Source: Streptomyces rishiriensis
Lineage (GTDB): Bacteria > Actinomycetota > Actinomycetes > Streptomycetales > Streptomycetaceae
DNA length: 64,000 nucleotides
NCBI RefSeq assembly: GCF_030815485.1
Contig: NZ_JAUSWV010000002.1
Coordinates: forward strand, 124,001 to 188,000
Reading direction: 5' to 3'
Position numbers and translations under genes: made by a program. Below are positions 25,157 through 33,085 of this stretch, one piece after another (the stretch's first letter is position 1; each line of letters opens with the position of its first letter). The notes under the pieces were generated by a model. The model had not been told where the DNA came from. It did not search any database and saw only the letters and a list, made by a program, of their open reading frames with translations.

Positions 25157-25398
25157 GACGCGATCCGCGTACCGGTCAGAAGCTGGTCCGGTCGAACACG
25201 GTCGGCGACTCCCTCCGTGGGTGCGGGGCGGGCGACGAGAACCGGCACCCTCGACAACCGCATCCCCGTCACTCTCGGCGCCGGCCACCCGCCGGGTGTT
25301 CGAGCTGTAACCCGGTCAGGGGCGCCGGGGCAGGAGAGCAGGAACGGATGCTGGGGAGAGGAACGGTGCGACCTCACACTGATGCGGTCGCACCGGAA
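25157..25398. other. Spacer upstream of the toxin-antitoxin pair
   Basis: Between the TetR gene and the antitoxin operator. No gene was recognised. Confidence 0.4.
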
Positions 25399-25415
25399 GG
25401 TACCAAGTAGGTACC
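25399..25415 (+). promoter_or_regulatory. Candidate operator of the toxin-antitoxin operon
   Basis: Two GGTACC palindromes 5 bp apart (25399-25404 and 25410-25415) also form an 11-bp tandem repeat of AGGTACC. They end on the base before the antitoxin ATG. Ribbon-helix-helix antitoxins typically bind such tandem half-sites over their own start. Confidence 0.6.
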
Positions 25416-25664
25416 ATGCTCAGCATGCCATCACTGAATGTGCCCTTCACTGAGGAAGAAATGGAAGGCGTGCGCGCGGCTGCGGCAGCCGAGGGCAAGA
25501 GCCTCAAGCAGTACCTGCACGATCTCGGTGTCCGGGAGATGCAGCGCAAACGGTTCGTGTCCGGCGCCGCCTCGTGGGCGGACAAGCTGCGTGGTGAGTT
25601 CGACGAGGCGTTCCCGGACGAAGTTCCCGTGTCCCAGCGCGACCGAGGGACCGACGCCGCCTGA
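25416..25664 (+). CDS. Ribbon-helix-helix-like antitoxin
   Basis: An 82-residue protein. A short beta-like start (MPSLNVPFTEEEMEGVRAAA) and helices (AAEGKSLKQYLHDLGVREMQ) resemble RHH DNA-binding antitoxins. The C-terminal half (WADKLRGEFDEAFPDEVPVS) is acidic and probably wraps the toxin. Its TGA overlaps the toxin ATG (TGATG), the usual coupling of toxin-antitoxin pairs. The start could be 25416 or the ATG at 25425. It should repress the operon through the GGTACC tandem site. Confidence 0.7.
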   Translation: MLSMPSLNVPFTEEEMEGVRAAAAAEGKSLKQYLHDLGVREMQRKRFVSGAASWADKLRGEFDEAFPDEVPVSQRDRGTDAA

Positions 25665-26047
25665 TGAGCGAAATCCTGTACATCGACGTCTCCTGGCTCC
25701 TGGATGTCCAAGACCTCGCTCTTGGCCACGACGACGTGTCGGTCACCGATTACTCGGCCCTTGTAGCGGCTGTCGCGCGCCACAAGACCCGCATGCCGAC
25801 TCTCGCCACGTCCAACCCCGACGTCGCATGGCGCGCGGCCGCGCTCCTGCACACCATCGTGCGTCTCGAACCACTCCCCCACCGCAACAGCCTCTTCGCC
25901 GCGTTCGTCACACATCAGTACATGGACCAGTCCGGGGAAGGAGTCGACCCTCCCTACGGCGCCCTGTCCGACCTGATCAGAAAAGTCCGCGAGACCCGAC
26001 TGACCATCTACGACATCGCAGACGTGCTCCGCTCCTGGCGGATCTGA
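25664..26047 (+). CDS. Fic/Doc-like toxin of a toxin-antitoxin pair
   Basis: A 127-residue protein whose arrangement matches streptomycete 'Fic-family toxin component' proteins: LYIDVSWLLDVQDLALGHDD, VTDYSALVAAVARHKTRMP, WRAAALLHTIVRLEPLPHRN, SLFAAFVTHQYM and YDIADVLRSWRI. True Doc toxins phosphorylate EF-Tu through an HxFx(D/A)xNKR loop. The corresponding loop here is LEPLPHRNSLFAAF, which keeps an R-N but lacks the canonical His-x-Phe. Activity may therefore be altered or the fold used differently. It is co-translated with the RHH antitoxin. Confidence 0.7.
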   Translation: MSEILYIDVSWLLDVQDLALGHDDVSVTDYSALVAAVARHKTRMPTLATSNPDVAWRAAALLHTIVRLEPLPHRNSLFAAFVTHQYMDQSGEGVDPPYGALSDLIRKVRETRLTIYDIADVLRSWRI

Positions 26048-26237
26048 TGGGCTCTCCCCCTGGGTGTGTCGGCATGAGGGTGACGTGGCTCCTCGTCACT
26101 CGCTGAGCCGGTGAGGTGCGCGAAGTGCGCGCTTCCCGCGGCGTGGCGGGTTCGGGCGGGTTCGGGTGCCTCCCCGGACAACCGGGGACGGACGTCCGTT
26201 CGCTTGTGCCAAAGTGAGAGCAGAGCAGTCCTCCCCA

Positions 26238-26630
26238 TCAGCCTGCGATCGCCCGCAAGATCGGCTGGCCGAGTGCGCCGAGCCAGCCCGCGAGCGCTCC
26301 GAGCGGCCCGATCAGCCCGGTGCCGGCCGTGGCCAGCGCGCCCGCCGAGGACAGCAGCCGGGTGATCCGGCCGAGCCGGCCCGCCACTGCCTCCCGGTCC
26401 GGCTCCGGCCGTGCGACCTCCTCGTCCAGCGAGTCCAGCTCGGCCCGCACCTCGGGCTCGATTGCTGGCGGCAACGCCGTCTGCCCGATCGACGCCCTCA
26501 GGTCCCGTACCAGGCCGCGCACCTCCTGCCCGCCCGCCGTGAAGTCGGCCGACTGGCCACCGTGAAGGGTCTGGTTCCCGGCCACGTTGTTGACCACGCC
26601 GCCCTGCTGATTGCCGATGTTGAAGGCCAT
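26238..26630 (-). CDS. Small protein with FNIGNQQ...NNVAGNQ motif, partner of the FHA protein
   Basis: 130 residues. Residues 3-20 read FNIGNQQGGVVNNVAGNQ, followed by TLHGGQ, then a helical middle (VRGLVRDLRASIGQTALPPA, VRAELDSLDEEVARPEPDRE). The C terminus is Gly/Ala-rich, hydrophobic and possibly membrane-associating (LATAGTGLIGPLGALAGWLG). The upstream FHA protein carries FDIGAQQADRLSNVAGDQ, so the two share a motif and lie 14 bp apart in one operon. The ATG at 26630 has GGAGA nearby. Short Asn/Gln/Gly motifs shared by neighbouring genes are a feature of amyloid-type signalling pairs in multicellular bacteria. That link is inference; no effector domain is recognised here. Confidence 0.65.
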   Translation of the reverse strand: MAFNIGNQQGGVVNNVAGNQTLHGGQSADFTAGGQEVRGLVRDLRASIGQTALPPAIEPEVRAELDSLDEEVARPEPDREAVAGRLGRITRLLSSAGALATAGTGLIGPLGALAGWLGALGQPILRAIAG

Positions 26631-26644
26631 GGCTCTCCATCTCC

Positions 26645-27586
26645 TCACCGCTGCTGCCAGGACGCCTGCCGCTCGGCGTCCTCGAAGCGGCGGCGCCGGG
26701 ACGTCGTCACGATGTGCAGAACGATCCCGATGACCATCAGAACCGTCCCGATGGCCGCCATCGCGAACCCGACCGCCCCTACCGGCACCCCGGCCACCTT
26801 CGGTCCGAGCAGCTCCGGGGAGGAGTCGAAGCCCGAACTCCCCGACGAAACATCGTCGTTGGTCCTGGCAATGAACCGAATGATCACCCAGCCGTAGATC
26901 CCGCTTCCGACCAGAAAGAGCAGGAAGCCGAGCATGATCAGGTGTCGCGCCCTGGTACGGGTCGCGGCGATCTCCTTGAAAAAGCTCTCGCGCTGAGCCT
27001 GCTGAACGTAGTTGTACTGGTCCCCGGCGACGTTGCTCAGCCGGTCGGCCTGCTGCGCCCCGATGTCGAACCGCCGCTCGCCGCCGGGCGGCGTACGGCC
27101 GGCCTCGCGCGGTGCCGAGCGCCCCGGCGGCCCGGAGGGTGGCGGCCCTGCGGCGCGAGCGCCGTAAGGCGTAGGTCCGGGCTCAGAGGCGGGGCCCCAG
27201 CCCGGCATGGTGTCCGAGGTGGCGCCGCCTCCGGGCATCGGGGCCTGAACGGTCCGGTCGGCCGGGTCCAGCTCTTCGTAATGCACCTCTAAGGGCCCAA
27301 AATCCAGCACGTCGCCCGAGTGCAGCACCTGCTGCCCGAGCACCGGGTGACCGTTCAGCATGGTGCCGTTGGTGGAGGCCAGATCCTCGACGGTGGTCCG
27401 GCCCGAGGCCCGCCACACCACCGCGTGCCGTCGGCTGACGCCCGGATCGCCCACCTGGAGCTGGCAGTCGGAGTCCCGCCCGACCAGCATCGGCTGGTCG
27501 TCGAGGACGAAGACCCGGCCGCGCAGCCGGTCCGGGTGGTCGACCACGAGGTGCGGTAGGTCGCGCTCTCGCGGAGGCGGGTCCAT
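26645..27586 (-). CDS. FHA-domain membrane protein with shared NVAGDQ motif
   Basis: A 313-residue protein. An N-terminal FHA domain spans about 10-105: MLVGRDSDCQLQVGDPGVSR (GR), RHAVVW (S-R-R-H) and LASTNGTMLNG (TNG), all intact, so it should bind phosphothreonine. A Pro/Gly-rich linker (110-170) leads to the motif FDIGAQQADRLSNVAGDQ (173-190). Then come a charged helix (REIAATRTRAR-like) and two membrane segments, at about 216-238 and 262-290. AGGAGG precedes the ATG at 27586. It probably relays Ser/Thr-kinase signals at the membrane. The motif shared with the downstream small protein suggests direct assembly of the two. Confidence 0.8.
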   Translation of the reverse strand: MDPPPRERDLPHLVVDHPDRLRGRVFVLDDQPMLVGRDSDCQLQVGDPGVSRRHAVVWRASGRTTVEDLASTNGTMLNGHPVLGQQVLHSGDVLDFGPLEVHYEELDPADRTVQAPMPGGGATSDTMPGWGPASEPGPTPYGARAAGPPPSGPPGRSAPREAGRTPPGGERRFDIGAQQADRLSNVAGDQYNYVQQAQRESFFKEIAATRTRARHLIMLGFLLFLVGSGIYGWVIIRFIARTNDDVSSGSSGFDSSPELLGPKVAGVPVGAVGFAMAAIGTVLMVIGIVLHIVTTSRRRRFEDAERQASWQQR

Positions 27587-27720
27587 GGCACGACCTCCTG
27601 CCTTGGCGAAGCATCCAGTACCGGGCGAAAATACTTCGGTCGCCTGTTCTGGTGATCCTCACCTTCCAGTAAAGGCCCATCGGCCCCGCCCTGCCACAGC
27701 ACCCCGGACGGCCGAAAGCG

Positions 27721-27909
27721 GTGCGTTCGACCGCCGCCCCCCTCGGCCCGCAGACCTCGACTGGGACACCGTTCATGCACAGCGCCGCGGAGGAGATCCG
27801 GGCCGGCCGTCTCACCTCCGACCGCGCCGCCCACCACATCACCGCCACAGTGCTCGCCGCCTTCACGCCACCAGGCAAGCAGGTACCCGAGACCGGGGGC
27901 GTGGCGTAG
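27721..27909 (+). CDS. Possible small protein, unrecognised
   Basis: A 62-residue open frame whose middle (SAAEEIRAGRLTSDRAAHHI, TATVLAAF) reads like helical protein sequence. No ribosome site or family is visible. It lies in the roughly 530-bp gap between the FHA gene and the DUF6153 gene and could be a remnant. Confidence 0.25.
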   Translation: MRSTAAPLGPQTSTGTPFMHSAAEEIRAGRLTSDRAAHHITATVLAAFTPPGKQVPETGGVA

Positions 27910-28117
27910 CACCGACGTGGCGTAACACCGACAGCCCACGACGAAGAGTTCGCCACGGGCGGGGCCGCAGGTGGCCGAGGCGGGGCGGCATGGGCGCATC
28001 GGGCCTGCTCAGCATGTGGGATGTCATGGCGATGAGTCCGTGTCCTCCAGCAGGCCGGGCGTGCGCGCGGGTCCCCCAACGTCACGCTGTCGCGGGTGTA
28101 TCCGTACGATGACGGGC

Positions 28118-28507
28118 ATGACCAGCAGCACCCGATCGAGCCGCCGCCCCGCTGGGCCGCTGTTCGCGTTGCTGCTGCTGACCGTGCTGGCCGGGGTCCT
28201 GGGCATGCACGCGCTGGCTCCCGGCGGAGCGCCGGCATCCGAACACGCCATGACCATGGCCCATGCTTCTGCCACGGTGCAGGCGAGCGCGGCGTGCTCG
28301 CACACCGACGGCGGCTCCGGGCACCTCTCACACGCGGACGGCACGTGTGCGGCGGCGGGTATCGGCTCCCCATACGCGCCGCCTGCGCCGGCCGGCGCTC
28401 TGCCCGACTTCCTGGCCGCGGCCGGTGTTTCGATCGCCCCGTCGGCGTCGGTCGTGCAGGGACGGGCGCCGCCTGATCTTTCCGAACTGCAACTCCTGCG
28501 GATATAG
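28118..28507 (+). CDS. DUF6153 family protein
   Basis: A 129-residue protein. One N-terminal hydrophobic segment (LFALLLLTVLAGVLGMHALA) is followed by a His/Met-containing region (HAMTMAHASA, HTDGGSGHLSHADGTC) and a hydrophobic Pro/Ala tail. It matches the streptomycete DUF6153 family, usually encoded just before a DUF305 gene as here. The Met/His content suggests metal (copper) contact outside the membrane, but function is unproven. ATGs at 28109 and 28118 are possible. A -10-like TACGAT (28105-28110) places transcription start on or near the second ATG, suggesting a leaderless mRNA. Confidence 0.75.
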   Translation: MTSSTRSSRRPAGPLFALLLLTVLAGVLGMHALAPGGAPASEHAMTMAHASATVQASAACSHTDGGSGHLSHADGTCAAAGIGSPYAPPAPAGALPDFLAAAGVSIAPSASVVQGRAPPDLSELQLLRI

Positions 28508-28625
28508 GGCGGCCCGCACGGCACTCCCACATGCCCTGTCCGGGGCGGGTGCCGTCTTCGGCCTGTTCTCTTCCCCCTGATTCCGCGCGCCCCGAGACGG
28601 GCGCACGTGAAGGAGTTGCACCACT

Positions 28626-29252
28626 ATGATCCGCAAGCGTTCCCTGATCCGCCGCGGCGCCGCCGTGGCCGTCGCCGGCACGGCCGCTCTCGTCCTGGCC
28701 TCATGCGGCGGCAGTGGCGACAGCGCGGCCGGGCACAACGGCCACACCGCGACCTCGGCGTCCGCTTCGGCCTCCGCCTCGCAGGGCCGGCACAACGCCG
28801 CCGACACCGCCTTCGCCCAGGGGATGATCCCCCACCACCGCCAGGCGGTGGAGATGGCCGACCTCGCCCCGTCCCGCGCCAAGTCGGCCGAGGTGAAGAA
28901 GCTCGCCGAGCAGATCAAGAAGGCCCAGGGCCCGGAGATCAAGGCCCTGTCCGGGTGGCTGACCTCCTGGGGCGAGGAAGTGCCCGCCGAGGGCGCCATG
29001 GACCACTCCGCTCACGGCACGGGCGGGATGATGACGGCCGAGGAGATGGACCGGCTGGCGAAGGCATCCGGTACGGCGTTCGACACCGCCTTCATGGAGA
29101 TGATGATCAAGCATCACGAAGGCGCGGTGACGATGGCGAAGACGGAGAAGGCAGAAGGCTCCTTCCCCGGCGCGAAGACGATGGCCGACGCCATCGTCAC
29201 CTCGCAGACCGCCGAGATCACCCAGATGAACGACCTCCTCGGCAAGAGCTGA
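28626..29252 (+). CDS. DUF305 lipoprotein
   Basis: A 208-residue protein with a lipoprotein signal (basic start, hydrophobic core, lipobox LASC at about 23-26). Two DUF305 half-repeats follow: FAQGMIPHHRQAVEMADLAP and FMEMMIKHHEGAVTMAKTEK, each with the conserved M-x-x-H-H pattern. DUF305 proteins are ferritin-like, His/Met-rich and found in copper-handling loci. AAGGAG lies 8 nt before the ATG at 28626. It follows the DUF6153 gene by 118 bp and ends at a strong terminator. The pair may form an extracytoplasmic copper-buffering unit (inferred). Confidence 0.88.
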   Translation: MIRKRSLIRRGAAVAVAGTAALVLASCGGSGDSAAGHNGHTATSASASASASQGRHNAADTAFAQGMIPHHRQAVEMADLAPSRAKSAEVKKLAEQIKKAQGPEIKALSGWLTSWGEEVPAEGAMDHSAHGTGGMMTAEEMDRLAKASGTAFDTAFMEMMIKHHEGAVTMAKTEKAEGSFPGAKTMADAIVTSQTAEITQMNDLLGKS

Positions 29253-29261
29253 CCCACTCCG

Positions 29262-29306
29262 GCAGTGGGGGGTGTGTGTGCCTGCGTGGCCCACACTCCC
29301 CCACTG
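29262..29306 (+). terminator. Strong terminator after the DUF305 gene
   Basis: GCAGTGGGGGGTGTG (29262-29276) pairs with CACACTCCCCCACTGC (29291-29306) with one bulged base and a 14-nt loop. It begins 10 nt after the stop codon. Confidence 0.8.
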
Positions 29307-29398
29307 CTTGTCATGCTCCTCCACTTCCCTGAAATATTGATCGGCTGCGGCAAGGGCCACGCCGTCGTCCACGCCTACCAGTGACCTCTCACCCAGCA

Positions 29399-29451
29399 AG
29401 CGCACGCCCGGGCGGCACCTGCAGGTCCACCCGGGCGCGTTTGCGCTGCGG
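29399..29451. terminator. Possible terminator hairpin
   Basis: GCGCACGCCCGGG and CCCGGGCGCGTTTGCGC form imperfect arms around a loop that itself contains the palindrome ACCTGCAGGT. It lies downstream of the minus-strand DUF2269 remnant and transporter gene. Confidence 0.4.
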
Positions 29452-29498
29452 CGCGTCATCTGGCGATGTCCGCCGACCGGCCGGCTCGGGGTACAGGT

Positions 29499-29697
29499 TC
29501 AGTGCGGCGGGAAGCTACGTTGGCGTCGGCGGCGGCGCCGGTGGCGGGTCACGACCGCGGCTTGAAGCCGAGGGGCCGCCGCGGTGAGCAGGACCAGCAG
29601 GGCGGCGGCCAGCGCCAGGAAGTCGGCGACCGGCCCGAGCCAGCCGACCGAGGCGGTGACGTGGAGGATGAGGGTCAGCTTGCGCAGCCGCGGCGGA
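29499..29697 (-). pseudogene. DUF2269-like membrane protein, N-terminal remnant
   Basis: The minus-strand frame reads RLRKLTLILHVTASVGWLGP followed by VADFLALAAALLVLL, which matches the first membrane helix of DUF2269-type proteins. It then runs into a basic tail and a stop, well short of the usual ~150 residues. No start codon is in frame near the expected place. It follows the transporter gene by 6 bp. Confidence 0.5.
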
Positions 29698-29703
29698 ACG
29701 GCC

Positions 29704-30915
29704 TCACGGCGTGTGCCCGGAGGTGACCAGAGCGGCGATTCCGGCGATGAGTGCCAGCAGTCCGAACATCTGTGGGTAGCCGCCCAGTGGTGCGGCCAGT
29801 GCGGCGCCGGCGAAGGGGGCAAGGGCGGAGGCTGCCGTGGTGGGGGCGGCGAGGAGTCCGGACAGGCGGCCGTAGTGGGTGGTGCCCCAGCGGTCGGTGA
29901 TAGCGGTGGCCTGGAGGAGGGTGAGGTTGCCGCGGACCATCCCGGCCGCGACGGACAGGGCGACCAGCAGGCCATATGGGCCGGGCACCAGCGCGAGGGC
30001 GGCTGTGGTGAGCGACCCGAGCGCGATGAGCGCGACTGTGCGGCCTGTTGTCCCGGTGCGGCGGGCGAGGGTGGCGTACAGGGTACGGCCGAGGGTCTGT
30101 CCGGCGCCGCCGAGACCCAGTGCCCAGGCGGCCTCGGTGGTGGTGAAGCCACGCTCGAGCAGGAGCGGGACCAGCGCGACGACGACGGCGGAGACAGCGA
30201 ACGCGGAAAGGGTCAGGGCGGCGGCCAGCATCCGGAACGGGCGGCTGCGGGCGACCGTGTTCGCTCCGCCGGTGGCGTGGGCGGGGACCGGTGGTGCCTT
30301 CGGCCAGGGTGCGTTGAGTGCGAGAGCGTGGGCGGGGATGGTGACGGCGGCGAGCACCAGGGCGAGGACGGCGTAGGTCGCGCGCCAGGACAAGTGGTTG
30401 GCGAGTGCCGCGGTCACCGGGGCGAAGATCGTGGAGGCCAGGCCGCCGGCCAGGGTGACGATGGTGAGGGCGCGGACGTGGTCGGGGGACCACCAGCGGG
30501 TGAGCGCGGCGAAGGCGGGCTGGTAGAAGGTCGCGGCCATCGACAGGCCGGCGAGCAGCCAGCCGGCCACGAAGACCGGCAAATTGGGGGCTGCGGCCAC
30601 GATGAGGATGCTCAGCACGGCGAAAATGGAGCCGACGGTCATCACGGTCCGCGGGCCGCGGTGGTCGATGATGCGGCCGACGCGTATCCCGGCGATGGCG
30701 GAGACGAGTAGCGCGGCGGAGAACGCGGCCGTGGTCGCCCCGACCGGCCAGCCGGTGTGGGCGGTGATCTGCGGGTTCAGCACGGGGAACGCGTAGTAGA
30801 CGATGCCCCAGCTGGTGATCTGGGTGGCGCACAGCGCCAGGAGGGCGGCGCGGGGCCGCGACCGGTCCCCGGTTCCGGTCGCGGCCCCGCGTTCAGGGGT
30901 GTTGAGGTCGGTCAC
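29704..30915 (-). CDS. MFS transporter of the arsenic island
   Basis: A 403-residue major facilitator with about 12 hydrophobic segments: ALLALCATQITSWGIVYYAF, the loop RVGRIIDHRGPRTVM (MFS A-motif variant), ILIVAAAPNLPVFVAGWLLA and others. GTG at 30915 overlaps the stop of the flavoprotein gene (GTGA), so translation is coupled. No Acr3 or ArsB pump is present in this island. The coupled MFS is therefore the best candidate to export the arsenic species or the flavoprotein's product; this is inference from position. Confidence 0.85.
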   Translation of the reverse strand: MTDLNTPERGAATGTGDRSRPRAALLALCATQITSWGIVYYAFPVLNPQITAHTGWPVGATTAAFSAALLVSAIAGIRVGRIIDHRGPRTVMTVGSIFAVLSILIVAAAPNLPVFVAGWLLAGLSMAATFYQPAFAALTRWWSPDHVRALTIVTLAGGLASTIFAPVTAALANHLSWRATYAVLALVLAAVTIPAHALALNAPWPKAPPVPAHATGGANTVARSRPFRMLAAALTLSAFAVSAVVVALVPLLLERGFTTTEAAWALGLGGAGQTLGRTLYATLARRTGTTGRTVALIALGSLTTAALALVPGPYGLLVALSVAAGMVRGNLTLLQATAITDRWGTTHYGRLSGLLAAPTTAASALAPFAGAALAAPLGGYPQMFGLLALIAGIAALVTSGHTP

Positions 30916-32303
30916 GAGCCGCAGCAGTCGCCCGCCGACCCCTCCTCGGCAACCACGGCAGCGGGCGCGCCGACGCCGATCTGCACGAGCGTAGGCGCCG
31001 GAGCGCAGCAGCCGCCTGTGTCGGCCTGCCCGGCAGCCGGGTCGTCGAAGAGGCCGGCGCCGCCGCACACTCCGGTCTCGGGGAGGGTGAGCTCGACTCG
31101 GTCGGCGGACTCGAGGTCGCCTGCGATCGCCGCGGTGACGGAGCGGACCTGCTCGTAGCCGGTCATGGCGAGGAAGGTAGGGGCGCGGCCGTAGGACTTC
31201 ATGCCGACCAGGTAGACGCCGGCTTCCGGGTGGGACAGCTCCTGGTGGCCGTGCGGGTAGACGGTGCCGCAGGAGTGCTGGTTGGGGTCGATCAGCGGGG
31301 CCAGCTCGGTGGGTGCCTGGAGCCGTTCGTCCAGGCCGAGGCGGATTTCGGAGAGGAAGGACAGGTCCGGGCGGAAGCCGGTCAGCACGATGACTTCGTC
31401 GACCGGGTCGAGGCGACGGCCGTCCTCACCGGCCAGCACCAGGCGGCCCTCGCCATCGCGCTGGATAGATTCGGTGCGGAATCCGGTGACCGCGTCCGCG
31501 TAGCCGTTGTCGACGGCCGCCTTCGCGGCGAGCCCGAGGGCGCCGCGGGCGGGCAGCTGGTCGGCTTCGCCGCCACCGAACGTGGAGCCCGAGAGGCCCC
31601 GGCGCAGAATCCACACCGCGTGCGTGCCCGGCTCGTCCTTGGCGACGTCGGCGAGGGTGGCCAGCGCGGTGAAGGCGGAGGCTCCGGAGCCGATGACGGC
31701 GGTGCGCTTGCCTGCGTACCGGGCCCGGATCACCGGGTCCTCGAGGTCGGGTACGCGGTAGCTGACGCGGTCGGCGGCCGCGTTCTCTCCGAGGGCGGCA
31801 AGGCCGCTGGCGCCGGCCGGGCTGGGTGTGGTCCAGGTGCCGGATGCGTCGATGACGGCCCGGGCGAAGACGCGCTCTTCGCCGTCGGCGGTGGTGAAGT
31901 GGACGACGAAGGGCTGGGTTTCGCGGTCGGCGTCGACGATGCGGTCGCGTCCGGTGCGGGAGACGCCGGTGACGGTGGCGCCCACGCGGACATGGTCACC
32001 CAGGACGTCGGCGAGACGCTGGAGGTAGAGCTCTGCCCAGTCCCCGCCGGACGGGTAGGCGGTGGCGTCGGGCTTGGTCCAGCCGGTGGGGGCGAGCAGC
32101 TTCTCCGCGGCCGGGTCGGTGAGCTCGCCCCAGGTGGAGAACAGCCTGACGTGGGACCACTCGCGTACCGCGGAGGCTGCGGCCGGTCCGGCTTCCAGGA
32201 CCAGTGGTTCGATGCCGCGCTCGACAAGGTGGGCGGCGGCTGCGAGGCCTGCCGGGCCGGCGCCGATGACGACGACCGGCAGGTCCGCAGTGGTGGTGGT
32301 CAT
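30912..32303 (-). CDS. ArsO-like flavin-dependent monooxygenase
   Basis: A 463-residue FAD/NAD(P)-binding protein. It has an N-terminal GAGPAGLAAAAHLVERG (GxGxxG), the second dinucleotide motif VIGSGASAFTALATLAD and VLTGFRPDLSF, as in flavin monooxygenases found in ars operons (ArsO). The C-terminal tail is unusual: isolated and paired cysteines in CGGAGLF, GGCCAPAP and the last residues GDCCGS, which could hold arsenite or another soft metal. It is divergent from arsR and coupled to the MFS gene. The reaction is unproven; oxidation of an arsenical or of a thiol adduct is plausible. Confidence 0.82.
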   Translation of the reverse strand: MTTTTADLPVVVIGAGPAGLAAAAHLVERGIEPLVLEAGPAAASAVREWSHVRLFSTWGELTDPAAEKLLAPTGWTKPDATAYPSGGDWAELYLQRLADVLGDHVRVGATVTGVSRTGRDRIVDADRETQPFVVHFTTADGEERVFARAVIDASGTWTTPSPAGASGLAALGENAAADRVSYRVPDLEDPVIRARYAGKRTAVIGSGASAFTALATLADVAKDEPGTHAVWILRRGLSGSTFGGGEADQLPARGALGLAAKAAVDNGYADAVTGFRTESIQRDGEGRLVLAGEDGRRLDPVDEVIVLTGFRPDLSFLSEIRLGLDERLQAPTELAPLIDPNQHSCGTVYPHGHQELSHPEAGVYLVGMKSYGRAPTFLAMTGYEQVRSVTAAIAGDLESADRVELTLPETGVCGGAGLFDDPAAGQADTGGCCAPAPTLVQIGVGAPAAVVAEEGSAGDCCGS

Positions 32304-32407
32304 GGTGATCGTCCTCCGGGTGCGCGCGGCCCGGCCCGGGCCACTGTTTCGATCGCTGTCGATATCCCGACCTTGCCACCCGTATCGATGAGTGTCAACA
32401 TAGACGC
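32304..32407. promoter_or_regulatory. Divergent ars promoter region
   Basis: A 104-bp gap between the divergent arsO-like and arsR genes. It contains TGTCGATATCC and GTATCGATGAGTGTCAACAT, similar ATCGAT-bearing blocks suited to an ArsR operator. -35-like TTGCCA and -10-like CAACAT or ACATAG lie just before the arsR ATG, which has no ribosome site and may be leaderless. Confidence 0.5.
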
Positions 32408-32773
32408 ATGTCGAAGTCAGAGGTTGTCGAACTGCCGGTCCTGGACACCGGAACTGTGGTGCCGTGCTGCCCGCCGATCACCGCGGGGGAACTGTCGCAG
32501 GCGGATGCGGAGAAGATGGCCGTGATGTTCAAGGCACTGTCCGACCCGGTGCGGCTGCGGCTGTTCTCCCGGGTCGCCTCGCACCCCGGTGGCGAGGCGT
32601 GCGTGTGCGACATCTCCGACGTCGGCGTCTCCCAGCCGACTGTCTCCCACCACCTGAAGAAGCTGCGCGAAGCCGGCCTGCTCACCTCCGAGCGGCGCGG
32701 GACCTGGGTCTATTACCAGGTCGCGCCGTCCGCGGTGGCCGCGATGTCAGCCATGCTCGACCTGCGCACCTGA
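32408..32773 (+). CDS. arsR: ArsR, arsenite-sensing repressor
   Basis: A 121-residue ArsR/SmtB protein: FKALSDPVRLRLFSRVASHP, then the metal motif ACVCDI (Cys-x-Cys, ELCVCDL type) at the start of the recognition region, VGVSQPTVSHHLKKLREAGL and the wing LLTSERRGTWVYYQV. A further Cys pair sits near the N terminus (VVPCCPP) and could add ligands. The protein should release the divergent promoter when As(III) or Sb(III) binds. It faces the flavoprotein-MFS operon. Confidence 0.9.
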   Translation: MSKSEVVELPVLDTGTVVPCCPPITAGELSQADAEKMAVMFKALSDPVRLRLFSRVASHPGGEACVCDISDVGVSQPTVSHHLKKLREAGLLTSERRGTWVYYQVAPSAVAAMSAMLDLRT

Positions 32774-32811
32774 CCGATCGCGGCGTCAGCAGCGTCAGCA
32801 GTCGCGGGTCA

Positions 32812-33055
32812 TCAGGCGCAGCCCGGCGGGCAGCAGCGCGCCAGGTACTGCTGAAGTGCGCCGAGCCTTTCGGCCGTGGTGGCGCCGTCGCCGCGGTAGA
32901 AGACCCGCTTGTCCTCTTTTCGCGAGAGGACCAGGCCGCCGCGGCGCAGCAGGCTGAGGTGTTCCGAGGCGGTCGACGGCTTCAGTGCGCACCGCTCGGC
33001 TATCTCGCCGACGGTGAGTTCCACGCCGTCGGCGAACTGCCGCGCCCCCTTAAAG
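32812..33055 (-). pseudogene. Second ArsR-type regulator, N-terminally truncated
   Basis: The minus frame encodes FADGVELTVGEIAERCALKP, STASEHLSLLRRGGLVLSRK, DKRVFYR and a Cys-rich end (ARCCPPGCA): recognition helix, wing and tail of an ArsR protein. The usual first half (ALADPTRLRIL...) is absent. In-frame sequence upstream of about 33055 no longer resembles the family and merges with a fragment on the other strand. GTG at 33024 could still start a 70-residue DNA-binding stub. Confidence 0.6.
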
Positions 33056-33085
33056 GTCAGGGACAGGCCCCGTCATGCCCGCCGC

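Noticed and set aside
25316..25915. 199-codon minus-strand frame over the toxin-antitoxin pair
   Set aside because: It is antisense to two coupled plus-strand genes with family resemblance and an operator.
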